The translations under genes and the position numbers were made by a program. Below, piece after piece: positions 9,818 through 20,454 of a DNA stretch of 64,000 nucleotides (positions are counted from its first letter, which is position 1; every line of letters begins with the position of its first letter). The DNA comes from Pseudomonas chlororaphis (GTDB lineage Bacteria > Pseudomonadota > Gammaproteobacteria > Pseudomonadales > Pseudomonadaceae): the NCBI RefSeq assembly GCF_003731765.1, contig NZ_MOAL01000003.1:496001-560000 (forward strand). The letters run 5' to 3'. The notes beneath the pieces were generated by a model. The model was given only the letters and a program-made list of their open reading frames with translations. It was not told the origin of the DNA and did not search any database.

Positions 9818-11005
9818 ATGGCAACGGTAGACCGCTGGCTGCTGCCAGATGGCATCGAAGAAGTACTGCCGCCGGAAGCGGCGCGCATCGAAGTGGCGCG
9901 TCGTCAGGTGTTGGATTTGTTCCAGAGTTGGGGTTACGAGTTCGTCGTTACTCCCCATATCGAATACCTGGAATCCCTGCTCACAGGTGCTGGCCAGGAC
10001 CTGGATCTGCGTACCTTCAAGGTCATCGACCCGCAGTCGGGTCGGCAGATGGGTTTCCGTGCCGACATCACGCCACAAGTGGCGCGCATCGACGCCCACA
10101 CCCTGCGTCGTGAAGGTCCGAGCCGCCTGTGCTACGCGGGCAGCGTCTTGCATGCCCAGCCGCGTGCCTTGTCGTCCTCGCGCAGTCCGATTCAACTGGG
10201 TGCCGAGTTGTATGGCGATGCCAGCCCGAGCAGCGACGTTGAAGTCATCAGCTTGATGCTGGCCATGTTGCAACTGGCCGATGTGCCGGATGTGCATATG
10301 GACCTGGGCCACGTCGGTATCTACCGCGGCCTGGCTCGTGCGGCCGGTTTGTCGGGTGCCGTGGAGCAACAATTGTTCGATGCCCTGCAACGCAAGGCGA
10401 TCGACGAGGTCATTAGCCTGACCGAAGGTTTGACTGCCGATCTGGCGGACATGCTGCGCTCGCTGGTTGATCTGTGCGGCGGTCGTGAAGTGTTGAGCGC
10501 GGCCCGCAGCCGTCTGGCTGCTGCGCCGGCTCCGGTGTTGTCGGCGCTCGACGAGTTGCTGACCATCGCCGATCGTTTGTCCGCACGTTTCCCGGAGTTG
10601 CCGCTGTACTTCGACCTGGGTGAGCTGCGTGGCTATCACTACCACACAGGCGTGGTGTTCGCGGTGTTCGTGCCGGGTGAAGGTCAGTCCATCGCCCAGG
10701 GCGGTCGCTACGACGACATCGGCGCGGACTTCGGGCGTGCCCGGCCGGCGACCGGTTTTTCCACCGATTTGAAAACCCTGGTGACCCTGGGGCGTGCTGA
10801 GGTCGAGTTACCGTCCGGCGGTATCTGGATGCCTGACAGCACTGATGCGGCACTCTGGCAGCAGGTTTGCCAGTTGCGCAGTGAGGGTCAGCGTGTTGTC
10901 CAGGCGTTGCCTGGGCAGCCTTTGGCCGCCGCCCGTGAAGCGGACTGCGACCGGCAATTGATTCAGCAGAATGGGCTTTGGCAAGTATTGCCGCTGGCTT
11001 CTTGA
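9818..11005 (+). CDS. hisZ: ATP phosphoribosyltransferase regulatory subunit HisZ
   Basis: A 395-residue paralogue of histidyl-tRNA synthetase that activates the short-form HisG in the first step of histidine synthesis. The class II synthetase core is visible ([45 protein letters not shown]), but the C-terminal anticodon-binding domain is cut short, as in HisZ. In pseudomonads HisZ sits next to purA and away from the other his genes, as here. The ATG at 9818 lies behind AGGGGAA. The roughly 290-bp leader before it holds the terminator above and a CAGCTGG/CCAGCTG hairpin at 9707-9723. Confidence 0.94.
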   Translation: MATVDRWLLPDGIEEVLPPEAARIEVARRQVLDLFQSWGYEFVVTPHIEYLESLLTGAGQDLDLRTFKVIDPQSGRQMGFRADITPQVARIDAHTLRREGPSRLCYAGSVLHAQPRALSSSRSPIQLGAELYGDASPSSDVEVISLMLAMLQLADVPDVHMDLGHVGIYRGLARAAGLSGAVEQQLFDALQRKAIDEVISLTEGLTADLADMLRSLVDLCGGREVLSAARSRLAAAPAPVLSALDELLTIADRLSARFPELPLYFDLGELRGYHYHTGVVFAVFVPGEGQSIAQGGRYDDIGADFGRARPATGFSTDLKTLVTLGRAEVELPSGGIWMPDSTDAALWQQVCQLRSEGQRVVQALPGQPLAAAREADCDRQLIQQNGLWQVLPLAS

Positions 11006-12352
<1,347 letters not shown>

Positions 12353-12371
12353 TAAGTTGTTGATGTAAAAC

Positions 12372-12403
12372 ACAAAGGGCCCCTTCGAGGGCCCTTTGTC
12401 GTT
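12372..12403 (+). terminator. Strong terminator after purA
   Basis: An 11-bp stem, ACAAAGGGCCC (12372-12382) with GGGCCCTTTGT (12389-12399), and a six-base loop, ends in a short T-rich tail (TCGTTT). Confidence 0.85.
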
Positions 12404-12416
12404 TCTGTGGGTTGGA

Positions 12417-12432
12417 CGGCACGACCCTTGCT
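12417..12432 (+). promoter_or_regulatory. Sigma-54 (-24/-12) promoter for the chemoreceptor gene
   Basis: CGGCACGACCCTTGCT matches TGGCACG-N4-TTGCW at every fixed position except the first, with GG and GC correctly 12 bases apart. The predicted start lies near 12443, about 48 bases before the receptor start codon. It sits just behind the purA terminator. Confidence 0.72.
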
Positions 12433-12490
12433 GTAATTTCCACTTCTAGAGTGCCATCAATTTAATGGCGTCAAAGTAGAGGGATTTCCT

Positions 12491-14425
12491 GTGTCGGCCG
12501 TTCTCTCACTGTTACAAAGCCGTTTGTTGCGGCCTGTGTTCGTTACGCTCGGTATCGCCCTTTTGGTGCAGGTACTGGTGGCGGTTGCGCTGACCCGGAG
12601 CACGGTGACGGCCCTTGAGGCTGATCTGGCTGCGGGCCTGGGCGTTGATAGTCAAAAGCTCTCCAGTGAGTTGGAGCAAGCGGCCCAAGAGGTCACCTCC
12701 AGCCTGGAAAGCCTGTCCAGCAATACGCGTCAGCGTCTTACGGCGGGTTTGTCTTCCCGCCTCAAGGAAGAGCAGGCGCAGTTGCGAGCCGCCCTGGAGA
12801 AGGATCTCAAGGATTCGGCCAACGACATGGCCCAGTTACTCGCCTCGGTCGCGCCGCGTGCCATGTGGGATAACGATGTCCCGACCCTCTCCGAGTTCGC
12901 CCGGCGCGCGCAGCGCAACCCTAATGTGTTGTTTGTGGTCTACGACGACGCTGCGGGTGAGCACCTGACGCGCTACTTGAACCGGGAGAATCCGATCAAC
13001 AAGGCGCTGCTGGAAAAGGGCCAGGGTGATCGGGCACTGGATAAGGTGCTGAACGCGGCGAAGAATGATCCATCGGTCTATTACCTCGAGGCACCGATCA
13101 ATCCCAATGGTGTGGAAATCGGCAAGGTGCTGATGGGGGTTTCCACGGCCTCGGTCGAGGCGGATGTGGCGGCGCTGGATAAGCGCTTCACGGCGTTGAT
13201 TGCCAGCGGTGACCAGTTGGTGGGCGACAGCCTCAAGGGCGCTTCTGCGGACAGTTCGGCGGCCATGCGTGCGCGCTTGCAGTCCGCCCAGGGCACGGCT
13301 GCGGCGATGCAGGCCAATACCGCCAGCACCGTGCAGGACGCCGCAGGAACGCTGCGCTGGCGGATCGGCATGGGCCTGGCGCTGGTGGGTTGCGGGGTTT
13401 TGCTGCTGTTGGCGGTGGTGCTGGGGCGGCGTGTGGTGAACAAGCTGCACCTGTTGATCGCGGCGCTGAACGACCTGGCGGCGGGCGAGGGTGACCTCAC
13501 CAAGCGTGTCCAGCTCAACAGTAATGACGAGATCGGCGACATGGCATCGGCGGTCAATCGCTTTGTGGACAAGCTGCAGCCAATCGTCCGCGAGGCCGGT
13601 GATGTGGCCCAGCGCACCGGTGTCGAGATCGGCGCCATGAGCTTGCGCAACGCCGGGGCGGATGCCGCTGCCGAGGCACAGCGCGACGAAGTGGCTGAAA
13701 GCTTGCGGGCGCTTTCGCAAATGGCCGATGAGGCCCAGGCCGAGAGCCAGGCCATGCAGGCGGCGTTGCAGCAAGTGGTGGAAATTCGCCAGGCCACGGA
13801 TGAGAACACGCGGACTTCGGCTCAGGTCGGTGGTTTGATCGAGGCGCTGGCCGGGCAGGTGGATACCGGTGCCAAAGTGATTGAGCGCCTGGCCCAGCAG
13901 AGTGAACAGATCGAGGTGGTGCTCACGGTGATTCATGGGATTGCCGAGCAAACCAACCTGCTGGCTTTGAACGCGGCAATCGAGGCGGCTCGTGCGGGTG
14001 AGACGGGGCGTGGTTTTGCTGTGGTGGCCGATGAGGTGCGGGCCCTGGCCAGCAAGACTCAGAGTTCCACGGGCGATATCCAGTCCCATATCGTTGCCCT
14101 GCAGCAGGGCGCGCGGGAGGCCGTGACCGCCATTGGCCAGGCCGGGCGCCAAGCCAGCGAAGGCTTGTTGGTGCTGCGTGACAGTGCGCGCCGGCAGCAG
14201 TCCGTGCAGTCTTCCGTGGAGCAGGTGCATGCTGCGATTGGCCTGGCTACCCAGGCAGCGGCTCATCAGGCTCAGGGCGCGCAGGCCGTCAGGGGGCGGG
14301 TGGAAACCATTCACGCCCAGGCTGAGCGTGCGGCCCAGGCGGTGGTGGAAACCACGGCCAGCGGCAAGGTCCTGGATAATCTGGCGGCCCAATTGAAAGC
14401 CAGCCTGGGGCAGTTCCGCGCCTGA
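12491..14425 (+). CDS. Methyl-accepting chemotaxis protein
   Basis: A 644-residue inner-membrane chemoreceptor. Order: TM1 (about 13-33), a periplasmic region of about 250 residues, TM2 (about 290-313), a HAMP domain (about 313-365, with [13 protein letters not shown]), and a long cytoplasmic coiled coil whose tip carries [19 protein letters not shown] and [15 protein letters not shown] near residue 485. The ligand is not evident. The GTG start is preceded by AGAGGGA. A sigma-54-type promoter lies about 60 bases upstream. The C-terminus ends KASLGQFRA without a CheB/CheR-binding pentapeptide. Confidence 0.93.
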   Translation: MSAVLSLLQSRLLRPVFVTLGIALLVQVLVAVALTRSTVTALEADLAAGLGVDSQKLSSELEQAAQEVTSSLESLSSNTRQRLTAGLSSRLKEEQAQLRAALEKDLKDSANDMAQLLASVAPRAMWDNDVPTLSEFARRAQRNPNVLFVVYDDAAGEHLTRYLNRENPINKALLEKGQGDRALDKVLNAAKNDPSVYYLEAPINPNGVEIGKVLMGVSTASVEADVAALDKRFTALIASGDQLVGDSLKGASADSSAAMRARLQSAQGTAAAMQANTASTVQDAAGTLRWRIGMGLALVGCGVLLLLAVVLGRRVVNKLHLLIAALNDLAAGEGDLTKRVQLNSNDEIGDMASAVNRFVDKLQPIVREAGDVAQRTGVEIGAMSLRNAGADAAAEAQRDEVAESLRALSQMADEAQAESQAMQAALQQVVEIRQATDENTRTSAQVGGLIEALAGQVDTGAKVIERLAQQSEQIEVVLTVIHGIAEQTNLLALNAAIEAARAGETGRGFAVVADEVRALASKTQSSTGDIQSHIVALQQGAREAVTAIGQAGRQASEGLLVLRDSARRQQSVQSSVEQVHAAIGLATQAAAHQAQGAQAVRGRVETIHAQAERAAQAVVETTASGKVLDNLAAQLKASLGQFRA

Positions 14426-14429
14426 CACT

Positions 14430-14482
14430 TCGCTGGCCAGCCGGCTCCTACGATCTGTTGTAGAAGCTAGCTTGCCGGCGAA
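14430..14482. repeat. REP-like inverted repeat between convergent genes
   Basis: CTTCGCTGGCCAGCCGGCTCC and TAGCTTGCCGGCGAAG surround a GTAG-type centre, the common palindromic intergenic element of fluorescent pseudomonads. It lies between the ends of the chemoreceptor gene and the iron permease gene and may end transcription from both sides. Confidence 0.5.
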
Positions 14483-14489
14483 GCACTGC

Positions 14490-16055
14490 TCAACGACTCA
14501 GGTACATCTTGGTCGTCAGCAGATAAACCGGTAACCCCGATACCAGGATCAGCAGTGCCGCATAGGGTGCTGCGGCCGCAAATTCCACATTCGCCGTGTG
14601 CGCCCAAACTTCAGTCGCCAGGGTGTTCAGTCCTGTTGGGCTGAGCAGCAGGGTCGCGGTCAGTTCCTTCATCGCATCCAGGAACACCAGGGCAAACGCG
14701 GCGCCCAGGGCCGGAAAGATAATCGGCAGGGTCACCCGGCAAAAAGCACTGAACGATGACGCGCCCAGGGTTTTGGCGGCCTCTTCCAGCTGTGGTGCGG
14801 CCTTGTTCAGGGCGGTGCGGATCGGCGCCTGGGCCAGTGGCAAAAACAGCAGCGCATAGGCAATCAGCAGCAAGGCCGAGGTTTGGTACAGCGCCGGCAC
14901 GTAGTGCAGGGCGAAGTACACCAGCGTCAGGGCAATCACCAGGCCTGGCAGGGCATGCAGCAGGTACGGCAGGCGTTCGGCCCAGAGTGCCAGGCGGCCT
15001 TTGTGGCGTACCACCAGCAAGCCCACGGGAACTGCCAGGACCAGGCACAGCGCGGCCCCTCCCAAAGACAGTGCCAGGGATGACAGCAGGGCTTCGCTGA
15101 TGGCGGCCACCGGGAACGCCGCCGATGAGCCCACGGCCAGCCAGTAACCCAGCATCCCCAGGGGAATGCCGCTGCCGATCAGGGTCAGCAGCAGGCAGTA
15201 GAGCTGGCCGCCAAGGGCCCATTTGCCCAGGCGCACCTGTTCCGCATGCCGCGCCGCGCCTTGACCGGTGCGGACATGGCGGCCTTTGCCGCGCACCCGC
15301 AGTTCCAGCCATAGGAGGATCAGGCACAGAGCCAGCAATACGGCTGAGAGCATGGCAGCGTTGGCGTTGCTGAATTCCAGTTCGAACTGCTGATAAATCG
15401 CCGTGGTAAAGGTTTGCAGGCCGATGATCGACAGGGCGCCGAACTCCACCAGCATATGCAGGGCGATCAGCAATGCGCCGGCCAGGACCGAGGGCCAGAG
15501 CAGGGGCAGGGTGATCTTGAAAAACACACCCCAGCGGTTCTCTCCCAGGGTGCGGGCCGACTCCTCGAGGGAGGGGTCGAGATTGCGCAGGGTGGCTGCC
15601 ACGGGCAGGAACACCAAGGGGTATTTGGACAGGCTCATCACCAGGATCGCGCCGCCCAGGCCTTCGAAGCTGGCGCTGAGGGAGACCCAGGTGAAGCTGC
15701 TGACAAAGGCCGGCACGGCAAAGGGCAGGCACAGTATGACCCCCCAGATACGCCGGCCCGGCAGGTCACTGCGTTCCAGCAACCAGGCCAGGGACAGACC
15801 AACCACTACGCAGGATAGGGTGACCCCGACCATCAGCAGCAGTGTGTTGCTGAGCAGGCGAAAGACATAGGGGCGCCACAGCAAGTGCAGCGCCTCCGCC
15901 CAGCCGGCTTGCCAGGCTTTGAGCCCGACATACAGCAATGGCAGCAAGCTCAGGCTGACCAGGAGCAGGACCGGCAGCAGCAACCAGATCGAAGGCCGCT
16001 TGCGCCTCGGCACGTAGCCGGCGCGAGAGGCGGAGGCGGGCAACGATGTGCTCAT
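14490..16055 (-). CDS. Ferric-iron ABC transporter permease (FbpB/HitB type)
   Basis: A 521-residue double permease with about 12 membrane helices. Two EAA loops are clear, one in each half: EESARTLGENRWGVFFKITLP and EEAAKTLGASSFSAFCRVTLP, each the contact site for the ABC ATPase. This duplicated layout is typical of Fbp/Hit/Sfu iron importers. Its start overlaps the stop of the binding-protein gene by one base. No ATPase gene follows, so the ATP-binding subunit must be encoded elsewhere. Confidence 0.9.
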   Translation of the reverse strand: MSTSLPASASRAGYVPRRKRPSIWLLLPVLLLVSLSLLPLLYVGLKAWQAGWAEALHLLWRPYVFRLLSNTLLLMVGVTLSCVVVGLSLAWLLERSDLPGRRIWGVILCLPFAVPAFVSSFTWVSLSASFEGLGGAILVMSLSKYPLVFLPVAATLRNLDPSLEESARTLGENRWGVFFKITLPLLWPSVLAGALLIALHMLVEFGALSIIGLQTFTTAIYQQFELEFSNANAAMLSAVLLALCLILLWLELRVRGKGRHVRTGQGAARHAEQVRLGKWALGGQLYCLLLTLIGSGIPLGMLGYWLAVGSSAAFPVAAISEALLSSLALSLGGAALCLVLAVPVGLLVVRHKGRLALWAERLPYLLHALPGLVIALTLVYFALHYVPALYQTSALLLIAYALLFLPLAQAPIRTALNKAAPQLEEAAKTLGASSFSAFCRVTLPIIFPALGAAFALVFLDAMKELTATLLLSPTGLNTLATEVWAHTANVEFAAAAPYAALLILVSGLPVYLLTTKMYLSR

Positions 16056-17080
16056 CAGTTCAGGCCAACCTCACGTTCCAGTTCCAGGGCTTCTTCGGCA
16101 TTGCCCAGGTCTGCGGGTGTGACTTTAGGGGCTTGCAGCTCGCTGAAGGGCTTGAGGCCGCGGTCAGACTCCATGCCTTTGTGCAGCGGGTATTCGGCGG
16201 TGGTCTGAGTGATGACACGCTGGCCCTCTTCGCTGGCCATGTAGGCAAGGAATTGCTGGGCTTCTTTCGGATGCTTGCTGGACTTCAAGACTGCTGCGCT
16301 GGAGACGGTGATCAGGCCGCCGACATCGCCATCGGTGAAGTAGTGCAGTTTGGAGTCGAGTTGGCCTTTTTCCCGTTGCAGGGCGAACCAGTAGTAGTTG
16401 TTCACCAGCACGGTGGCGACCTCGCCGTTCTCCACGGCTTTCAACGCTACCATGTTGTTGCTGTAGGTTTTGCCGAAGGCGCGCAGGCCGGTCAGCCATT
16501 CTTCAGCGGCGTCTCTGCCATGCAGCTTGATGATCGCAACCGCTTGCTCCTGGAAGGCGCCGCTGGTGGGCACGAAGCCGACCTTGCCTTGCCACTGCGG
16601 CTCGGAGAACTCCATGACCGATTTGGGCAGGTCTTTTTCGTCGATCAGTTTCGGATTGAAGGCGACGACGCGGACTCGTGCGGTCACGCCGATCCAAGTA
16701 CCGTTAGTGGCGACGTAATCCTTGGGCAGGACGTCGAGTGTCGCCGCGTCGGCTTTGGCCAGCAGGCCTTGTTCGCCGAGTTTGTTCAGCGGCGGAGATT
16801 CTTCGGTGTAGATCACGTCGGCGGGCGAGCGGTCGCCTTCTTCGACGATCTGGCTGGCCAGCTGGTTGCTGCTGCCCTTGCGCACGTTGACGTGGATGCC
16901 GGTCTTGGCCTCGAAGGCTTTGGCGATGGCGTCGCCGACTTCTTTGTGTTGGCCGTTATAAAGGGTCAGGGAAACCGGATCGGCCGCTTGGGTGAGTGGA
17001 GATGCCAGGGTCAGTCCCAGCAAAGTGATGGTCAAGCCACGCAGAAGGGATGTTGGAAGGGGGGGGGTTCTGAACATCAT
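16055..17080 (-). CDS. Ferric-iron ABC transporter periplasmic binding protein (FbpA/FutA type)
   Basis: A 341-residue secreted solute-binding protein. The signal peptide covers about residues 1-32 (ending near LTQAADP), followed by VSLTLYNGQHKEVGDAIAKAF as in iron-binding proteins of the FbpA/FutA class. A tyrosine pair in the second half (NNYYWFAL) is in the right place for Fe(III) coordination. Two adjacent ATGs (17080, 17077) could serve as start. It forms an operon with the permease; an AT-rich Fur-box-like site lies upstream. Confidence 0.88.
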   Translation of the reverse strand: MMFRTPPLPTSLLRGLTITLLGLTLASPLTQAADPVSLTLYNGQHKEVGDAIAKAFEAKTGIHVNVRKGSSNQLASQIVEEGDRSPADVIYTEESPPLNKLGEQGLLAKADAATLDVLPKDYVATNGTWIGVTARVRVVAFNPKLIDEKDLPKSVMEFSEPQWQGKVGFVPTSGAFQEQAVAIIKLHGRDAAEEWLTGLRAFGKTYSNNMVALKAVENGEVATVLVNNYYWFALQREKGQLDSKLHYFTDGDVGGLITVSSAAVLKSSKHPKEAQQFLAYMASEEGQRVITQTTAEYPLHKGMESDRGLKPFSELQAPKVTPADLGNAEEALELEREVGLN

Positions 17081-17120
17081 TCGCAGGTTTCCTCACTGTT
17101 GTGCCGCAAAAACTTGTAAC

Positions 17121-17145
17121 AATGATAAACGATATTATTTCTCAT
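17121..17145 (-). promoter_or_regulatory. Possible Fur box upstream of the iron-binding protein gene
   Basis: An AT-rich stretch with AATGATAA and ATATTATTTCTCAT words resembles overlapping NATWAT Fur hexamers, 40-65 bases before the start codon. About half of the 19-bp consensus matches, so the support is mainly position and function. Confidence 0.35.
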
Positions 17146-17221
17146 GTGCGGCTTGAGGTCGAAGACAGGCTTGGTAGAGGCGTTTGGCTGCAGCGGGAGA
17201 AAGAGAGGGGCCCAGAAACGC

Positions 17222-17245
17222 AAAAACCCGCTTTCGCGGGTTTTT
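17222..17245 (-). terminator. Terminator of the distal tRNA-Leu unit
   Basis: AAAAACCCGC and GCGGGTTTTT flank a TTTC loop, a symmetric GC stem with A and T runs. It lies just 3' of the minus-strand tRNA and could also act on the other strand. The same sequence recurs at 17467-17490. Confidence 0.8.
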
Positions 17246-17278
17246 GTGAAGCTTCAAGAATGATCTTGAAGTTTGAAT

Positions 17279-17365
17279 TGGTGCCCAGAAGAAGACTCGA
17301 ACTTCCACGACCTTGCGGTCACCAGCACCTGAAGCTGGCGTGTCTACCAATTTCACCATCTGGGC
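17279..17365 (-). tRNA. tRNA-Leu (anticodon CAG), copy 1
   Basis: The 87-base gene includes an encoded CCA. The acceptor stem GCCCAGA/TCTGGGC has discriminator A. The anticodon stem CCAGC/GCTGG holds the loop TTCAGGT, giving CAG, which reads CUG. The long variable arm (TGACCGCAAGGTCG) marks a class II leucine tRNA, and TTCGAGT is the T loop. A sigma-70 promoter lies 5' and a terminator 3' on the minus strand. Confidence 0.97.
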
Positions 17366-17398
17366 AGTATCGACAGCGTCTCCGTGTCGATGGAGCGC

Positions 17399-17427
17399 AC
17401 TATACGGAGAGCCTTTTGATCTGTAAA
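17399..17427 (-). promoter_or_regulatory. Sigma-70 promoter of tRNA-Leu copy 1
   Basis: On the minus strand TTTACA is followed after exactly 17 bases by TATAGT, then GCGC at the start region. The same pair with the same spacing precedes the second copy. Confidence 0.8.
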
Positions 17428-17466
17428 CCCCTGTTTTGGTTTTAATAAATCAAATACTTAGAATGC

Positions 17467-17490
17467 AAAAACCCGCTTTCGCGGGTTTTT
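17467..17490 (-). terminator. Terminator of the proximal tRNA-Leu unit
   Basis: Identical 24-base symmetric hairpin (AAAAACCCGC, TTTC, GCGGGTTTTT) as at 17222-17245, placed 3' of the second minus-strand tRNA. Confidence 0.8.
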
Positions 17491-17529
17491 GTGTGAGCTT
17501 CAAGATTGTTCTAATCTCAAGCTCGAAAT

Positions 17530-17616
17530 TGGTGCCCAGAAGAAGACTCGAACTTCCACGACCTTGCGGTCACCAGCACCTGAAGCTGGCGTGTCTACCA
17601 ATTTCACCATCTGGGC
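17530..17616 (-). tRNA. tRNA-Leu (anticodon CAG), copy 2
   Basis: The mature sequence appears identical to copy 1: 87 bases with encoded CCA, anticodon loop TTCAGGT and long variable arm. The flanks (5' leader, promoter and terminator) are also nearly the same, so the whole transcription unit of about 230-250 bp has been duplicated in tandem. Confidence 0.97.
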
Positions 17617-17650
17617 AGTATCGACAGCGTCTCCGTCGTCGATGGCGCGC

Positions 17651-17679
17651 ACTATACGGAGCTTTTTTTAAGCTGTAAA
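17651..17679 (-). promoter_or_regulatory. Sigma-70 promoter of tRNA-Leu copy 2
   Basis: TTTACA, 17 bases, TATAGT on the minus strand, with the same hexamers and spacing as for copy 1 but a different spacer sequence. Confidence 0.8.
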
Positions 17680-17841
17680 CCCCTGTTGTCGAAAAAATAT
17701 GAAAAAAGCCCTCATAAGCAGAAGCGAGGGTATTTCTGAGCGTGGCTAGGGATATTTCCGGTGTTGTCTGAGCCTGAAATTTCCCGTTTCAATACGCGTA
17801 TGCCAAACTAACCCGCATATAGACAAGGTGAAATTTATCTA

Positions 17842-20454
17842 ATGGCCGATTGGCAGTCCCTCGATCCCGAGGCCGCTCGTGAAGCGGAAAAATACGAAAA
17901 CCCTATTCCTAGCCGCGAACTGATCCTGCAGCATCTTGCTGATCGGGGTTCGCCTGCTAGCCGCGAGCAGTTGGTCGAGGAGTTTGGTCTGACCACAGAA
18001 GACCAGTTCGAAGCCCTGCGTCGCCGTCTACGCGCCATGGAGCGCGATGCCCAACTGATTTATACCCGCCGCGGCACCTACGCGCCGGTGGACAAGCTCG
18101 ACCTGATTCTCGGCCGCATCACGGGTCACCGCGATGGCTTTGGCTTCCTGGTGCCGGATGACGGCAGCGACGACCTGTTCATGAGCCCTGCGCAAATGCG
18201 CCTGGTGTTCGATGGCGACCGTGCCCTGGCCCGCGTTTCCGGTCTGGACCGTCGTGGTCGCCGTGAAGGCGTGATCGTCGAAGTGGTGTCCCGCGCCCAC
18301 GAAACCATCGTCGGTCGTTACTTTGAAGAGGGCGGCATCGGCTTTGTCGTCGCAGACAACCCGAAGATCCAGCAAGAAGTGCTGGTGACCCCGGGCCGTA
18401 ATGGCGCCGCCAAAGTCGGTCAGTTCGTGGAAGTGAAAATCACCCACTGGCCCACCCCGCGCTTCCAGCCCCAGGGCGACATTGTTGAAGTGGTCGGCAA
18501 CTACATGGCGCCGGGCATGGAAATCGACGTCGCGCTGCGTACTTACGACATTCCTCACGTCTGGCCTGAAGCGGTGCTCAAAGAAGCCGCCAAGCTCAAG
18601 CCAGAAGTGGAAGAGAAGGACAAAGAGAAGCGCATCGATCTGCGTCATTTGCCGTTCGTCACCATCGACGGTGAAGATGCCCGCGACTTCGACGATGCGG
18701 TCTATTGCGAAGCCAAGCCCGGCAAGCTGCGCCTGTTCTCCGGTGGCTGGAAGTTGTTCGTCGCGATTGCTGACGTGTCCAGCTACGTGAAGATCGGTTC
18801 GGCTCTGGATAACGAAGCTCAGGTGCGCGGCAACTCGGTGTACTTCCCAGAGCGCGTGATACCGATGCTGCCAGAGCAGCTGTCCAACGGTCTGTGCTCC
18901 CTGAACCCGAAAGTCGACCGCTTGGCCATGGTGTGCGAGATGACCATCTCGAAAACCGGCGAAATGACCGACTACCAGTTCTATGAGGCGGTGATCCACT
19001 CCCAGGCGCGCCTGACCTACAACAAGGTCAGCACCATTCTGGAAACGCCGAAAACCAGCGAAGCCAAGGCACTGCGTACCGAATACGCTGACGTGGTGCC
19101 GCACCTCAAGCAGCTGTATTCGCTGTACAAGGTGTTGCTGGGCGCGCGTCATGTACGTGGCGCGATCGATTTTGAAACCCAGGAAACCCGAATCATCTTC
19201 GGTTCCCAGCGCAAAATCGCCGAGATCACCCCGACCACCCGTAACGATGCGCACAAGCTGATCGAGGAATGCATGCTGGCGGCCAACGTGGCCACCGCTG
19301 AGTTCCTGAAGAAGCATGAGATTCCTGCGCTGTATCGGGTGCACGACGGTCCGCCGCCAGAGCGTCTGGAAAAACTGCGCGCGTTCCTCGGTGAGCTCGG
19401 CCTGTCCCTGCACAAAGGCAAGGACGGCCCATCGCCGAAGGACTACCAGGCCTTGCTGGCCAGCATCAAGGATCGTCCAGACTTCCACCTGATCCAGACC
19501 GTGATGCTGCGCTCCCTGAGCCAGGCGGTGTACAGCGCTGATAACCAGGGCCACTTCGGCCTGAATTACGAGGCATACACCCACTTCACTTCGCCGATTC
19601 GTCGTTACCCGGACTTGCTCACGCACCGGGCGATCCGCAGCGTGATCCATTCCAAGCAGAACACCCCGCACGTCAAGCGTGCCGGTGCCATGACCATTCC
19701 GAAGGCGCGGATTTATCCGTACGACGAAGCGGCCCTGGAGCAGTTGGGCGAGCAGTGCTCCATGAGCGAGCGTCGTGCCGATGAAGCCACCCGCGATGTG
19801 GTGAACTGGCTCAAGTGCGAGTTCATGAAGGATCGCGTGGGCGAGTCGTTCCCGGGCGTGATCACGGCCGTGACCGGTTTTGGCCTGTTTGTCGAGCTGA
19901 CCGATATCTACGTGGAAGGCCTGGTGCACGTCACCGCCTTGCCGGGTGACTACTACCACTTCGACCCTGTGCATCACCGCCTGGCGGGCGAGCGCACCGG
20001 TCGCAGCTTCCGCCTCGGTGATACCGTGGAAGTGCGGGTCATGCGCGTCGACCTCGACGAGCGCAAGATCGACTTCGAGATGGCGGAAAAAACCATCAGC
20101 GCACCCATTGGTCGCAAAAAGCGCGGCGCGGCGGATGTGCCGGCGTCCAAAGCGGCGACGGACGAGCCTGCACCGGCCAAGACCGGGCGTCGCACCTCGG
20201 CCAAGGAAAAATCCACCGAGGCTTATCGCCCTAGCGATGCGGCGGCGAAGAACGCCGAAGTGCGTAAAAGCCGTGAGATGAAACAGGCGTTGCTGGCTGA
20301 AGCGAAAAGCGGTGGTAAAGCGGCGTCTGGGGGAAAGTCCCGCGCGGCGGAAAAACCGTCGAGCAAACCAAGCAAACACCGTAAAGGCCCGTCAAAAGCG
20401 GGTTCGGCCCCCGCGAAAAGTGGCGGGTCGCGCAAACCTAAGGCCAAGTCATGA
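17842..20454 (+). CDS. rnr: Ribonuclease R
   Basis: An 870-residue 3'-5' exoribonuclease of the RNB family that degrades structured RNA. Order: a winged-helix region (about 20-85), cold-shock domains with GRITGHRDGFGFLVPDD, the RNB catalytic core with the acidic active-site run DGEDARDFDDAVY and later HFTSPIRRYPDLLTHR, an S1 domain (about 665-750, GVITAVTGFGLFVEL), and a Lys/Ala-rich basic tail of about 100 residues. The stop overlaps rlmB by four bases (ATGA). Confidence 0.97.
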   Translation: MADWQSLDPEAAREAEKYENPIPSRELILQHLADRGSPASREQLVEEFGLTTEDQFEALRRRLRAMERDAQLIYTRRGTYAPVDKLDLILGRITGHRDGFGFLVPDDGSDDLFMSPAQMRLVFDGDRALARVSGLDRRGRREGVIVEVVSRAHETIVGRYFEEGGIGFVVADNPKIQQEVLVTPGRNGAAKVGQFVEVKITHWPTPRFQPQGDIVEVVGNYMAPGMEIDVALRTYDIPHVWPEAVLKEAAKLKPEVEEKDKEKRIDLRHLPFVTIDGEDARDFDDAVYCEAKPGKLRLFSGGWKLFVAIADVSSYVKIGSALDNEAQVRGNSVYFPERVIPMLPEQLSNGLCSLNPKVDRLAMVCEMTISKTGEMTDYQFYEAVIHSQARLTYNKVSTILETPKTSEAKALRTEYADVVPHLKQLYSLYKVLLGARHVRGAIDFETQETRIIFGSQRKIAEITPTTRNDAHKLIEECMLAANVATAEFLKKHEIPALYRVHDGPPPERLEKLRAFLGELGLSLHKGKDGPSPKDYQALLASIKDRPDFHLIQTVMLRSLSQAVYSADNQGHFGLNYEAYTHFTSPIRRYPDLLTHRAIRSVIHSKQNTPHVKRAGAMTIPKARIYPYDEAALEQLGEQCSMSERRADEATRDVVNWLKCEFMKDRVGESFPGVITAVTGFGLFVELTDIYVEGLVHVTALPGDYYHFDPVHHRLAGERTGRSFRLGDTVEVRVMRVDLDERKIDFEMAEKTISAPIGRKKRGAADVPASKAATDEPAPAKTGRRTSAKEKSTEAYRPSDAAAKNAEVRKSREMKQALLAEAKSGGKAASGGKSRAAEKPSSKPSKHRKGPSKAGSAPAKSGGSRKPKAKS

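Noticed and set aside
17101..17678. Short plus-strand open frames over the tRNA region
   Set aside because: They contain the complement of the two tRNA-Leu genes and repeat because the tRNA unit is duplicated.
17700..17736. Terminator-like GCCCTC/GAGGG hairpin before rnr
   Set aside because: The stem is only five bases and points to the minus strand, where no upstream gene needs ending.
18028..20379. Very long open frame (783 codons) on the minus strand opposite rnr
   Set aside because: It is a complement of a high-GC gene with strong third-position bias. Its translation shows no family motif and no ribosome site, whereas the plus strand encodes a complete RNase R.
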